Below the pieces are notes generated by a model. That model was not told where the DNA came from. It made no database searches and worked only from the letters and a program-made list of their open reading frames with translations. This document shows, piece by piece, positions 1 through 7,921 of a stretch of DNA of 55,217 bases (positions are counted from its first letter, which is position 1; every line of letters begins with the position of its first letter). Source of the DNA: Megasphaera cerevisiae DSM 20462 (GTDB lineage Bacteria > Bacillota > Negativicutes > Veillonellales > Megasphaeraceae); contig NZ_LEKT01000018.1 of NCBI RefSeq assembly GCF_001045675.1, positions 1 through 55,217 of the forward strand, in the 5' to 3' direction. The translations under genes and the position numbers were made by a program.

Positions 1-2
1 AT

Positions 3-233
3 GGCAAAATTTTTGTTACATTTGTTGCGTTGATTCTTATATCGTATCTGGATCAGAAAATGAAACAGGCAAATTTATATAAAAGTTATACATTACATCA
101 GATGCTTGACAAACTGGATGTGATTGAATGTTTCGAAGACGCAGGGCATTCGTTGCGTATTGGCGAGCTTTTAGATAAACAGAAAAAAATTTATGAGGCA
201 CTCGGTGTTAAGATGCCAACCTCGTCATGTTAA
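3..233 (+). CDS. Transposase C-terminus, IS1634-type (partial)
   Basis: The reading frame is open from the left edge of the window and ends at a TAA at 231-233, so only about 76 C-terminal residues are visible. They include GKIFVTFVALILISYL and the stretch LDKLDVIECFEDAG, which I recognise as the conserved tail of IS1634-type DDE transposases (IS4 superfamily). The catalytic residues lie outside the window. The first ATG seen (position 30) is internal, not a start. The right end of the element should lie in the next few hundred bases, but I could not identify a terminal inverted repeat without the other end. Confidence 0.7.
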   Translation, partial: GKIFVTFVALILISYLDQKMKQANLYKSYTLHQMLDKLDVIECFEDAGHSLRIGELLDKQKKIYEALGVKMPTSSC

Positions 234-582
234 ATCGAGAATCCAGGATTTAATCCATTTGCTTATATTATACAAGCAAAAAGAAGAACCTCAACACAGC
301 CAGTTTCCTTTTACGTGAATTTTACAATACCTAGTTAGCTCACAGACCGAAGCCGACATGCAATATAAATACCTGCTACTCAAGATTTTTTACGGCTTTA
401 AGATAATCCTTATTGCTATAAAAGGAAGTACGAAAAGGCATTCCTTACTGTCCTTATTTTATAAATAAAATCATCTTTACTTTCACAGCAGGCAATATCA
501 ATATTTATAATTAATCAGTATATTTTTCAAGCTCAAAAGCTAAAAAACACCTTCAATTACGCTGCCATATTTCAATTTTCAT
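234..582. other. Non-coding stretch between transposase tail and metal-binding gene
   Basis: No convincing gene. A loose inverted repeat (AAGGAA near 423 and TTCCTT near 442) is present. The right end of the IS element probably lies in the first part. I see no strong terminator or promoter here. Confidence 0.4.
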
Positions 583-852
583 TTATTCCTTTGGCTGCAA
601 GGATATTTTCGTGACGGTATAGCCCGCATTCACAACTGCCTTAAACAAAGTATCATCACAAACACTGTCCGCTATTTTCACCTTTGCCTGGCCCTTCGTA
701 AGGTTTACATTTACCTTATGCACGCCCGGAATGGCTTTGAGTGATTGTGTAACATGTTCAGCACAATTTTGGCACACCATATCTGTAATGTAAATGTATT
801 TTTCCGTTGTTTTTTCTGTTTCATGATGAAATAATTTATTAAAAAAGCCCAT
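583..852 (-). CDS. Heavy-metal-associated (HMA) domain protein, CopZ-like
   Basis: An 89-residue protein. After a short charged N-terminus it carries one HMA fold with the metal-binding motif MVCQNC (Cys27, Cys30), followed by the typical pattern in which a helix leads to GVHKVNVNL and then KAVVNAGYTV. Such proteins bind Cu(I) or similar soft metals and pass them to a P-type ATPase. CQNC is a variant of the common CGHC or CxxC motif. The ATG is preceded by AAAAGGGAG at a good distance. The gene stands alone, with no copper ATPase or repressor in view, so the metal and partner are inferred from the family only. The first 15 or so residues (FFNKLFHHETEK) are longer than in a minimal CopZ. Confidence 0.8.
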   Translation of the reverse strand: MGFFNKLFHHETEKTTEKYIYITDMVCQNCAEHVTQSLKAIPGVHKVNVNLTKGQAKVKIADSVCDDTLFKAVVNAGYTVTKISLQPKE

Positions 853-1051
853 ATTAATCTCCCTTTTATTGACAATTACAAAATATAAATGAACTTAATT
901 TTCATAATCATGATATCATTCTTAGCCTAATCATTCAAGCACGACGCATTTATTTATAGATCTGCTTTAATCTTTGTTTATTTGAAATATTTCAAAACTT
1001 AAGCATCCCTTTTTATTATGTAATCGTATTTTTTAAAAGCACAATTGTCTA

Positions 1052-1080
1052 TTGACAAAAGTCTTTATTATATTTATACT
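1052..1080 (+). promoter_or_regulatory. Sigma70-type promoter for hairpin and small ORF
   Basis: TTGACA at 1052-1057 and TATACT at 1075-1080 are separated by 17 bp. This is one of the best consensus promoters in the window. Transcription would start near 1087, directly at the base of the hairpin at 1089. Confidence 0.7.
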
Positions 1081-1088
1081 ATACATAA

Positions 1089-1140
1089 ACAAGGACAACG
1101 ACGTCTGTAAGAGACTGTAGTTATCCTTGTCTTTTTATTT
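1089..1140 (+). promoter_or_regulatory. Leader hairpin with U-tract (attenuator or small RNA terminator)
   Basis: Arms ACAAGGACAAC (1089-1099) and GTTATCCTTGT (1120-1130) pair at 10 of 11 positions. The internal segment can form a second GTCT/AGAC stem. CTTTTTATTT follows directly. The structure begins almost at the predicted transcription start and lies 40 bp before a small ORF. It could terminate a roughly 50-nt RNA or control the ORF. Confidence 0.6.
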
Positions 1141-1180
1141 CAGTACATAGTCATCAATTGCTTCCAAGGGGGAATATAGT

Positions 1181-1342
1181 ATGTATATTTGGAATATGGA
1201 AAAAATAATGGCAAAAAACTATGCTGAATGGCAAATGAAAGAAAAATACCTTAAATCTCTAAAAAACAATAAAAGCGTTGCTGCTTCAGAGGCGAATAGT
1301 ATCTCTCTGCACAGTAATTCCTCACATTCGATTTTAAAATAA
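1181..1342 (+). CDS. Small 53-residue protein of unknown function
   Basis: The ATG at 1181 is preceded by a strong ribosome binding site (AAGGGGGAAT, 1166-1175) and the frame closes at TAA 1340-1342. The product begins MYIWNMEKIMAKNYAEW, is rich in Lys, Asn and Ser, has no membrane segment and matches no family I know. A consensus promoter and hairpin lie upstream and a strong inverted repeat follows at 1375-1424, so the unit looks like a self-contained transcript. Whether the peptide or the RNA is the product cannot be decided from sequence. Confidence 0.5.
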   Translation: MYIWNMEKIMAKNYAEWQMKEKYLKSLKNNKSVAASEANSISLHSNSSHSILK

Positions 1343-1374
1343 GCTACCAACCTCTCCCCATTAATTATAAAGAT

Positions 1375-1428
1375 AAAATAACCACTGTTGCAAATATTAT
1401 CCCAAATTGCACAGTGGTTATTTTATTT
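1375..1428 (+). terminator. Intrinsic terminator
   Basis: Arms AAAATAACCACTGTTGCAA and TTGCACAGTGGTTATTTT pair almost completely with one bulged base, and TTTTATTT follows. It closes the small-ORF unit. Because both sides are A/T rich, it could act in both directions. Confidence 0.75.
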
Positions 1429-1439
1429 AATATTTCCTC

Positions 1440-1467
1440 TTGCATTTTATTTTTATCCTGCTATACT
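1440..1467 (+). promoter_or_regulatory. Promoter of tRNA-Val
   Basis: TTGCAT (1440-1445) and TATACT (1462-1467) are spaced by 16 bp and sit 12 bp upstream of the tRNA 5' end. Confidence 0.55.
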
Positions 1468-1479
1468 AGTGAAATACGA

Positions 1480-1556
1480 GGAATTATAGCTCAGCTGGTT
1501 AGAGCATCACGTTCACATCGTGGGGGTCGGGGGTTCGAATCCCTCTAATTCCACCA
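1480..1556 (+). tRNA. tRNA-Val (anticodon CAC)
   Basis: A full 77-nt cloverleaf with encoded CCA. The acceptor arms are GGAATTA and TAATTCC. The D stem GCTC/GAGC has loop AGCTGGTTA. The anticodon stem is TCACG/CGTGG with loop TTCACAT, giving anticodon CAC. The T arm is GGGGG-TTCGAAT-CCCTC. CAC reads GUG (valine). Confidence 0.95.
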
Positions 1557-1589
1557 ATATTAAAATGAATAGTGTATTTTTTCATTTTT

Positions 1590-1625
1590 AACATCTCTTT
1601 ATTTCAAAATAGGGATGTTTTTTTT
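1590..1625 (+). terminator. Terminator after tRNA-Val
   Basis: AACATC (1590-1595) pairs with GATGTT (1614-1619), and additional CT/AG pairs extend the stem. It is followed by a run of eight or more T. Confidence 0.6.
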
Positions 1626-1626
1626 A

Positions 1627-2274
1627 TGCAATGAATTTGTTAGAATTACACTAATACTTTACGGATACCGGTTACTGAATGATATTTTATAAATTAAGGA
1701 TGTTATCTTAAATATACTAATATGCTTTTAATAGTACATATTTTCTCTTTAATTTTTGTTATATTTTTCACGTTTATTTCATTTATCAATGATCAAATCT
1801 TATACTATTCATATTTTATTGATCATATTTTTTTCTTCCTAATACTGCATTTACAGCCGCAGCTTGTCAATATTACGTTTCTTTTCTTGTCACGGTATGT
1901 TCCAAATTAACCATATAAAATAATCTTGGAGTTATTATATTTTATATGGTTAACATAATAATTTATTTTTATGGTCTAAGTAATACAGTTCTTTATTTCC
2001 AACGTATTTTTTATATTTTTCTCAATATTCCTTTTTTATCTTCACTTTCTCTAAAGATGACTATTTTATATAAGGAACATCAATTTTCCTATTGCATTTA
2101 TTTGTGAAAAAACGTACAATATGGTTAGTTAGATTGTGAAATTTAGAACTCACATTGCTATCCCAAGAAAATTCATACTTATTAAGATTGTAGGCAGCAG
2201 ATACTTTTCTACTTGCTGAAAATATACTATTTCATACTATTTCACATTTACATTTAGAAAGGGTGGTTTTTTAA
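1627..2274. other. AT-rich intergenic region upstream of first thiolase
   Basis: No convincing gene. A 62-codon AT-rich ORF at 1722-1910 has no ribosome binding site and codes only for hydrophobic low-complexity sequence. The region holds the long dyad at 1907-1953. A tandem repeat of TACTATTTCA lies near 2227-2246, 28 bp before the thiolase start. The thiolase promoter must lie here, but no box is clear. Confidence 0.5.
1907..1953. repeat. Perfect 15-bp inverted repeat, AT-rich
   Basis: TTAACCATATAAAAT (1907-1921) and ATTTTATATGGTTAA (1939-1953) are exact reverse complements around a 17-bp centre, and further A-T pairs are possible inside. No gene ends just before it, so it is not an obvious terminator. 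It could be a regulatory dyad or a relic of a mobile element. Confidence 0.6.
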
Positions 2275-3459
2275 ATGAGAGATGCTGTAATCGTAAGTGC
2301 ATGCCGTACTGCTATCGGTAGCTTCAACGGTCAGTTTGCTGACGTACCTGCCGTAGATCTCGGTATTGCAGCCGTCAAAGAAGCTGTCAAACGTGCAGGA
2401 ATTCCTGTAGAACAAATCGACGAAGTAATTATGGGCCATGTGTTACAGGCCGGATGCGGTGAAAACACCGCTCGCCAAGTATCACTTCATGCAGGCATTC
2501 CCCAGGAAGTTCCGGCATTTACACTTAATAAACTTTGTGGGTCCGGTATGCGTGCCATTTCCCTAGCCGCGCAGCAGATTCAGCTCGGAGATGCTGATAT
2601 TATCGTTGCCGGCGGCATGGAATCCATGTCCAACGCACCCTATGCCTTAGCAAAAGCCCGTCGTGGCTATCGTATGGGTAATGGTGCTCTTGAGGATCTT
2701 ATGCTCCGTGATGGCTTGATTTGTACAGAAAACAGCTATCATATGGGCGTAACGGCCGAAAATATTGCCGACCGTTTTGGTGTTACCCGTGAGGATCAGG
2801 ACGCATTAGCGCTCCGTTCGCAAAAGTTGGCTTATAAGGCGCAGGTAGAAGGAAAATTTGACAGTCAAATTGTTCCTGTAATAATTCACAAGAAAAAAGG
2901 CGATGTTATCTGCGATAAGGATGAATTCATCCGTCCAAATGTAACAATGGAAGACCTTGCCAAGCTGCGTCCTGCCTTTATAAAGAATGGCACAGTCACT
3001 GCCGGTAACGCCTCTGGGATCAATGATGGTGCTGCTGCGGTTATCGTAATGTCTGCAGATAAAGCAAAGGAATTGGGTATTAAACCGATTGCAAAGATTC
3101 TCGGCTGGGCCTCCGCCGGTGTTGAACCTGCTATTATGGGGACCGGTCCTATTCCCGCGGTTCACAAGGTTTTGAAAAAAGTCGATATGACGGTAGATCA
3201 AATGGATCTCATCGAATTGAACGAAGCATTTGCCGCTCAGTCTGTATATTGTTGCCGTGAACTTGGTGTCAACATGGATCATACCAATATCCATGGCGGC
3301 GCTATTGCTCTTGGTCATCCCATTGGCTGCTCTGGTGCCCGTATTCTCGTAACCTTGCTCTATGCAATGTCTGAACCCGAAATTAATGGCAAATACGGTT
3401 TAGCATCTCTTTGTATTGGTGGCGGGCAAGGTACCGCGCTTGTTGTAGAGCGCCTTTAA
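2275..3459 (+). CDS. thlA: Acetyl-CoA acetyltransferase (thiolase) 1
   Basis: A 394-residue type II thiolase that condenses two acetyl-CoA to acetoacetyl-CoA in the cytoplasm, the entry to butyrate and longer-chain acid synthesis or acetoacetate use. The catalytic residues are visible: Cys88 in NKLCGSG (acyl-enzyme), His348 in GHPIG and Cys380 in CIGGGQG. The NEAFAAQ motif is present. The full length matches the family. The ATG at 2275 follows AGAAAGGGTGG. The gene has its own terminator and is followed by a clear paralogue, so the two are probably expressed separately. No beta-hydroxybutyryl-CoA dehydrogenase or crotonase is in the window, so the direction of flux is inferred. The protein has a second Cys (GCSGAR) where the paralogue has Ala. 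Confidence 0.93.
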   Translation: MRDAVIVSACRTAIGSFNGQFADVPAVDLGIAAVKEAVKRAGIPVEQIDEVIMGHVLQAGCGENTARQVSLHAGIPQEVPAFTLNKLCGSGMRAISLAAQQIQLGDADIIVAGGMESMSNAPYALAKARRGYRMGNGALEDLMLRDGLICTENSYHMGVTAENIADRFGVTREDQDALALRSQKLAYKAQVEGKFDSQIVPVIIHKKKGDVICDKDEFIRPNVTMEDLAKLRPAFIKNGTVTAGNASGINDGAAAVIVMSADKAKELGIKPIAKILGWASAGVEPAIMGTGPIPAVHKVLKKVDMTVDQMDLIELNEAFAAQSVYCCRELGVNMDHTNIHGGAIALGHPIGCSGARILVTLLYAMSEPEINGKYGLASLCIGGGQGTALVVERL

Positions 3460-3489
3460 TGTAACGTCCTTTAAAAAGGCAATATAAAC

Positions 3490-3524
3490 AAAAGCATGGA
3501 TAATTTTCATCCATGCTTTTATTA
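3490..3524 (+). terminator. Terminator of thiolase 1
   Basis: AAAAGCATGGAT (3490-3501) pairs with ATCCATGCTTTT (3509-3520), followed by A/T-rich sequence. Confidence 0.8.
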
Positions 3525-3568
3525 CGATTATTCTCTTTCATTTATAATTTTATTGAGTTTATCATCGT

Positions 3569-3605
3569 ATTCCAATTAATCATTAATAAAATGCTTAATT
3601 GGAAT
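3569..3605. repeat. Inverted repeat upstream of thiolase 2
   Basis: ATTCCAATTAA (3569-3579) and TTAATTGGAAT (3595-3605) are perfect complements around 15 bp. The dyad lies just upstream of a possible -35 box at 3638, so a regulator-binding role is possible. No regulator is identified. Confidence 0.45.
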
Positions 3606-3637
3606 ATATCAAATATGTAATAACTTATTACTTTTTC

Positions 3638-3666
3638 TTGCAATTTAGTTTAAAACTTTGTACGAT
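3638..3666 (+). promoter_or_regulatory. Possible promoter of thiolase 2
   Basis: TTGCAA (3638-3643) and TACGAT (3661-3666) have 17-bp spacing. The -10 box is weak. Confidence 0.35.
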
Positions 3667-3789
3667 TATGGTAACAAGTATATCATTATTATGGTTTTGT
3701 CATTTGCATCATAGTAATGATACATTTATTCCAGTATGCCTTGGTTCAATAGTATGCATACTACTTATATTTTTGAAGGAGTGATTTCC

Positions 3790-4971
3790 GTGAAAGAAGT
3801 TGTAATTGTAAGTGCTTGCCGTACGGCTATTGGTAAATTTGGTGGCGGCCTGAAAGATGTTCCAGCCGCAGAATTAGGTGCTGTTGTTATTGAAGAAGCA
3901 ATCAAACGTGCCGGCATAAAGAAAGACATGGTTGATGAAGTAGTTATGGGGAATGTGCTTCAGGCTGCAAGCGGTCAGAATCCTGCCCGTCAGGCTATGA
4001 TCAAAGCAGGTCTTCCTGTCGAAGTACCGGCGCTTACCATTAATAAGGTTTGCGGTTCCGGTCTTCGCTGCGTATCCTTGGCTGCTCAGATGATTAAAGC
4101 CGGTGATGCCGACATCATTGTCGCCGGTGGTATGGAAAACATGTCGGCAGCTCCTTATGCTCTTCCTAAAGCCCGCTGGGGATATCGTATGGGTAACGGA
4201 GCTTTGGTTGATACAATGATCAAGGACGGCCTCTGGGATGCTTTTAACGATTACCATATGGGCATTACGGCTGAAAATGTAGCTGAAAAATTTGGTGTTA
4301 CTCGTGAAGATCAGGATGCATTAGGCGCTCGCTCACAGCAAAAAGCCTGCGAAGCGATTAAAAGCGGTGCTTTTAAATCGCAGATCGTACCGGTTGTCGT
4401 TCATGGCAAAAAGGGTGATACGATTATTGATACAGATGAATTCCCTCGCGAAGGTACCACTCTCGAAAGTCTTGCTAAATTAAAACCCGCTTTCAAAAAG
4501 GGCGGCACCGTTACAGCCGGTAATGCTTCCGGTATCAACGACGGCGCAGCAGCATTTATTGTTATGTCCGCCGACAAGGCTAAGGAATTAGGTCTCAAGC
4601 CGCTAGCTAAAATTGTAAGCTATGCATCCGCAGGCGTTGATCCGGCAATTATGGGCACAGGACCTGTTCCTTCTTCCCGCAAAGCCTTGACAAAAGCAGG
4701 TCTTGCAGCCGCAGATCTCGACTTGATTGAAGCAAATGAAGCTTTTGCCGCTCAAGCAGTGTATTGCTGCCGTGAATTGGGTCTCGACATGAATAAAGTA
4801 AATATCCACGGCGGTGCTATCGCTCTGGGTCATCCCATCGGAGCATCCGGCGCTCGTATTCTGGTTACGCTTCTCTATGGCCTGCAGGAAGTAGATGGTC
4901 AATATGGCTTAGCTACGCTCTGCATTGGTGGCGGCCAAGGTACGGCATGCATCGTTGAACGTATAAAATAA
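3790..4971 (+). CDS. Acetyl-CoA acetyltransferase (thiolase) 2
   Basis: A second type II thiolase, closely similar along its whole length to the upstream one, so the pair arose by duplication. I place the start at GTG 3790 because AAGGAG (3777-3782) sits 7 bp before it and the protein then begins [15 protein letters not shown] like its paralogue. An ATG at 3736 would add 18 unrelated residues and has no ribosome binding site. With this start (393 residues) the catalytic residues are Cys88, His348 and Cys378. The role is condensation or cleavage of acyl-CoA units. The paralogues may differ in chain length or in biosynthetic versus degradative use, but sequence alone does not tell which. Confidence 0.92.
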   Translation: MKEVVIVSACRTAIGKFGGGLKDVPAAELGAVVIEEAIKRAGIKKDMVDEVVMGNVLQAASGQNPARQAMIKAGLPVEVPALTINKVCGSGLRCVSLAAQMIKAGDADIIVAGGMENMSAAPYALPKARWGYRMGNGALVDTMIKDGLWDAFNDYHMGITAENVAEKFGVTREDQDALGARSQQKACEAIKSGAFKSQIVPVVVHGKKGDTIIDTDEFPREGTTLESLAKLKPAFKKGGTVTAGNASGINDGAAAFIVMSADKAKELGLKPLAKIVSYASAGVDPAIMGTGPVPSSRKALTKAGLAAADLDLIEANEAFAAQAVYCCRELGLDMNKVNIHGGAIALGHPIGASGARILVTLLYGLQEVDGQYGLATLCIGGGQGTACIVERIK

Positions 4972-4984
4972 AGTTTATTTCAAT

Positions 4985-5036
4985 AGTCAATGAAAAAAGC
5001 ATGGGCATTTTGTCCATGCTTTTTTCATTGACTTCT
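4985..5036 (+). terminator. Strong terminator of thiolase 2
   Basis: A perfect 20-bp stem: 4985-5004 pairs with 5014-5033, and the arms contain AAAAAAGCATGG and CCATGCTTTTTT. The AAAGCATGG core is shared with the terminator of thiolase 1, which supports duplication of gene plus terminator. Confidence 0.85.
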
Positions 5037-5055
5037 TTTCCTGGCGTATCAGATG

Positions 5056-5082
5056 TATCAAATATATTTTATATGTTTGATA
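5056..5082. repeat. Operator-like dyad upstream of potE
   Basis: TATCAAATATA and TATGTTTGATA form an 11-bp dyad with one mismatch around a 5-bp centre. It lies about 60 bp upstream of a possible promoter (TTGATT 5146-5151, TAGAAT 5168-5173, 16-bp spacing). A regulatory site is possible but unproven. Confidence 0.3.
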
Positions 5083-5227
5083 TAAATATTGCATACAGAA
5101 AGCTGTCACTGTACTAAAATAACATAATAATTTTTTTTAAAGTATTTGATTTTAAGAGTAAAAATGATAGAATGAATGTGCTTTAAAAATATTTAGTATA
5201 TATTTCACACTGAAAGAAGGACTGATA

Positions 5228-6562
5228 ATGAAAACTACTCGTCGTAAAATGTCATTGGTACAGTTGACCTTTGTCACTGCTGCCAATATGCTTGGTGCCG
5301 GTATCATAATGCTGCCAACCAAGTTAGCCGAAGTCGGTACTATTTCTATTATTTCCTGGATTATTACGTCTCTCGGCTCCCTAGCCCTCGCTGTTACCTT
5401 TGCCCGATGCGGCATGTTTTCCACAAAGCCCGGCGGAATGGGCGGCTATTCCGAATATGCGTTTGGACGAATAGGACATTTTATGGCTAATTACGCCTAC
5501 GCTGTTTCTATTGTTATTGCCAATGTGGCTATTGCTATTTCTGCGGTAGGATATGGTGCCGGTTTCCTCGGCACGTCTTTTACACCGCTTCAAACTTGTT
5601 TATATACGATTGCATTACTATGGCTTGCCGCTGCTTTAAATTTCAGCGGTTCACGTTATTCAGGCAAGCTTAGTACGGTTACTATTTGGGGTGCTATTAT
5701 TCCTGTACTTGGTATTTCTGTCATTGGCTGGCTTTGGTTTGATCCGGCTACTTGGATTTCATCATGGAATCCAAACCACGTTGCCTTTGGGGATGCCGTC
5801 GGTAATTCGATTGCCTTGACTCTTTGGTCATTTTTAGGTTTAGAATCTGCCGCAGTCAATATGGATGCTGTAGAAAATCCGCAACGTTCCGTCCCTATTG
5901 CAACTTTTTTGAGTACTCTCGGCGTTGCTGTCATTTATGTTGCTTCTACAAACGTCATTGCAGGGATTGTTCCTAATGCGGACATTCTTAGTTCCAGTGC
6001 GCCTTTTGGACTTGCTTTTTCTTATATGCTGGGGTCTACGGCGGGGAAAGTAGTTATGGGATTAATGGTTTTCTCCTGTGCCGGTTCTCTTTTATCATGG
6101 CAGTTTACATTGGCACGTGTTTTCAAAACCAGTGCACAGCGCGGATTATTTCCAAAAATATTTGCCAAAGTAACAAATGCCGATGTTCCTATTAAAGGCA
6201 TGTTTGTCATTCTTTCCATGCAAAGTCTGCTAGCCCTTATGACTATCAGCCCTACCTTGGCAGCTCAGTTTGAACTTCTGGCAAACCTGGCTGTCGTCAC
6301 AAACGTCATTCCCTACATTCTTTGTGCGATTGCGCTGAAATCTATTTTGATGAAGGAAAATATTTCCAATAGTATATGTAACCGAAACACTTCAATTTTC
6401 CTATCCGGCGTATCCATTATTTACTGTGTTTATGCATTAACCACTACAGATGCGCTTACCTTTATCAGTGGCTGTATGGCAGCGTTTATTGGCTGGCTGG
6501 TTTACGTGGTTCGTTTTAATATCATGAAACAATCGCTGCCATTGCAAGAACAGACAAAATAA
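5228..6562 (+). CDS. potE: Putrescine/ornithine antiporter, PotE-type APC permease
   Basis: A 444-residue multi-pass membrane protein of the amino acid-polyamine-organocation family. It follows E. coli PotE closely as I remember it: ANMLGAGIIMLPTKLAEVG in TM1, GGMGGYSEYAFG, ANVAIAISAVGYG, LWSFLGLESAAVN in TM6 and ASTNVIAGIVPNAD. About twelve membrane segments fit the length. PotE exchanges ornithine for putrescine and works with ornithine decarboxylase. No decarboxylase is adjacent, so uniport of putrescine or exchange of a related diamine is equally possible. AAGGA precedes the ATG by 7 bp. It is a single-gene unit with a terminator shared with mop. Confidence 0.85.
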   Translation: MKTTRRKMSLVQLTFVTAANMLGAGIIMLPTKLAEVGTISIISWIITSLGSLALAVTFARCGMFSTKPGGMGGYSEYAFGRIGHFMANYAYAVSIVIANVAIAISAVGYGAGFLGTSFTPLQTCLYTIALLWLAAALNFSGSRYSGKLSTVTIWGAIIPVLGISVIGWLWFDPATWISSWNPNHVAFGDAVGNSIALTLWSFLGLESAAVNMDAVENPQRSVPIATFLSTLGVAVIYVASTNVIAGIVPNADILSSSAPFGLAFSYMLGSTAGKVVMGLMVFSCAGSLLSWQFTLARVFKTSAQRGLFPKIFAKVTNADVPIKGMFVILSMQSLLALMTISPTLAAQFELLANLAVVTNVIPYILCAIALKSILMKENISNSICNRNTSIFLSGVSIIYCVYALTTTDALTFISGCMAAFIGWLVYVVRFNIMKQSLPLQEQTK

Positions 6563-6632
6563 AATTATGAAATGATGTATACAGTAATGTCACTCCTGAT
6601 AAGGGACAAATCATCACCGTGTATTTACTGAC

Positions 6633-6687
6633 AAAAACAAATGCTGCCAGCAAGAGGATCTATCCTCCGCCGGCAGCATTTGTTTTT
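6633..6687. terminator. Bidirectional terminator between potE and mop
   Basis: AAAAACAAATGCTGCC (6633-6648) pairs with GGCAGCATTTGTTTTT (6672-6687), and the interior contains an additional GAGGAT/ATCCTC stem. The converging genes end on either side. It is the likely 3' end of the long nif-mod transcript. Confidence 0.85.
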
Positions 6688-6726
6688 AGTTATAATTACA
6701 ATCCTATTGCTAAAACAATACTCGCC

Positions 6727-6939
6727 TTAGTCGTCAATAGCTACCATCACTGATGTTGCTTTAATAATCGCATAGGCTTCCGCCCCCACGGTTAATCCTA
6801 ATTCTCGGACAGCATCCTTAGAAATAGTAGCACTAACAATGTCTCCCGATGAAATTTTAATTTTCACAATAGCATTGACAGCTCCATCATCAATATTTAC
6901 GATAGTTCCTTTTAATTGATTTCTCGCACTTAACTTCAT
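6727..6939 (-). CDS. mop: Molbindin, molybdate/molybdopterin-binding Mop protein
   Basis: A 70-residue single TOBE (Mop) domain protein. MKLSARNQLKGTI at the N-terminus, the central GAVNAIVKIKI and the final ATSVMVAIDD are hallmarks of molbindins, which assemble as hexamers and store or buffer molybdate in the cytoplasm. The ribosome binding site GAGGAGG precedes the ATG. It is the last gene of the nif-mod run, 98 bp after the previous gene with no terminator between, so it probably supplies molybdenum to cofactor synthesis. The separate Mop exists in addition to the TOBE domain at the end of ModC. Confidence 0.92.
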   Translation of the reverse strand: MKLSARNQLKGTIVNIDDGAVNAIVKIKISSGDIVSATISKDAVRELGLTVGAEAYAIIKATSVMVAIDD

Positions 6940-7036
6940 TTTATATCCTCCTCACATAAATATCTTAATAATAAATCCGTACTTCAACTTATACATATCA
7001 TTTAGAAATAATCTGTATATTTTTATGCTATCATAG

Positions 7037-7921
7037 TTATCCCGCAACGTCAAACTTATTATTTTTTATAGAAAAAGATAATACACGATCTTTTCTTTTA
7101 AAAATAACTTTATTATCTTCAAAAAAAACGTTTGTACTTGCTTTTAGCACAATTCGGTCATTAAGAGGACTAACATATTGATAGGGTTCAACAGATATCT
7201 TTTTTTGCGCTGTTTGTACAGTAAAAACAGATAGTGATTTTACTGATTTTACACAATCTCCTTCAAAGCATAATGAATTGATATCCCCATGTATTCCAGT
7301 ACATTCCGTATCAAATGCCAGGACATTGCCGATAGGCGTGCGAACAATCGCTTTCGGACCCGGTTCCACAGATTTCAAAAGTCCTTCTTCTGTCAAGGCG
7401 ATCCCCACACGAACGGGAATCGTTCCACCCGGAGTCCAGACCATGATCTGTTCCTGCGGCGCCAGCGTAATGCTATAAACTCTTCCCGATTCAAAAAAAT
7501 GAATAGCTATTATCTTAGCTGTAAAAGTCCCAAAATAAAAAGAAAATTGCAATGGTTCCAATAATTTTAGTTCTTCCTGTTCTGACCAATAAGCACTAAT
7601 CCTTCCATTCCTTGGAAAAATCCGTTTAATCGCACCACTTTCATAAAATGTAATAAATTCAGCAGGTATATCTTGGAGCAGTGTGGAAAACATGGTAGGT
7701 TCCTGCAATGCAATATGATACAGCTGCCCCCCTGGATAGAAATAAACAGAAGGGATATATTTGCGTCTTACGCCTTCATGATCATATTGCAGAGGAACAG
7801 TCTTTCCCTGTATAACGAGTTCACTTCTTTTATTTACCATACAGCCTTTAACCGAATGATCAGAGAAGTATTCAACCCCGCTGCAATCATGCAGTATCCC
7901 ATAATTACAATGAATATCCAT
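7037..7921 (-). CDS. Conserved repeat protein of unknown function in the nif-mod cluster
   Basis: 294 residues from ATG 7921, chosen because AAGGGAG lies 9-10 bp before it; an ATG 9 bp upstream would be too close. No signal peptide or membrane segment is seen. The protein carries at least three repeats of the form hhFYxxGxhxxI: VYFYPGGQLYHIAL, ITFYESGAIKRIF and IHFFESGRVYSITL. They recall MORN/YwqK-type beta-hairpin repeats. The motif RRKYIPS precedes the first repeat and FPRNGRISAYWSE follows the second. I recall similar proteins near molybdate genes of anaerobes but no assigned function. Its start overlaps the end of the AnfO-like gene by 17 bp, implying coupled translation and a shared context with nitrogenase or molybdenum. 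Confidence 0.7.
   Translation of the reverse strand: MDIHCNYGILHDCSGVEYFSDHSVKGCMVNKRSELVIQGKTVPLQYDHEGVRRKYIPSVYFYPGGQLYHIALQEPTMFSTLLQDIPAEFITFYESGAIKRIFPRNGRISAYWSEQEELKLLEPLQFSFYFGTFTAKIIAIHFFESGRVYSITLAPQEQIMVWTPGGTIPVRVGIALTEEGLLKSVEPGPKAIVRTPIGNVLAFDTECTGIHGDINSLCFEGDCVKSVKSLSVFTVQTAQKKISVEPYQYVSPLNDRIVLKASTNVFFEDNKVIFKRKDRVLSFSIKNNKFDVAG

Noticed and set aside
1722-1910. 62-codon ORF in the AT-rich region before thiolase 1
   Set aside because: No ribosome binding site, very AT-rich hydrophobic low-complexity product and no resemblance to a known family.
3736-3789. Longer N-terminus for thiolase 2 from ATG 3736
   Set aside because: The ribosome binding site AAGGAG at 3777 points to GTG 3790, and the extra 18 residues have no counterpart in thiolases.
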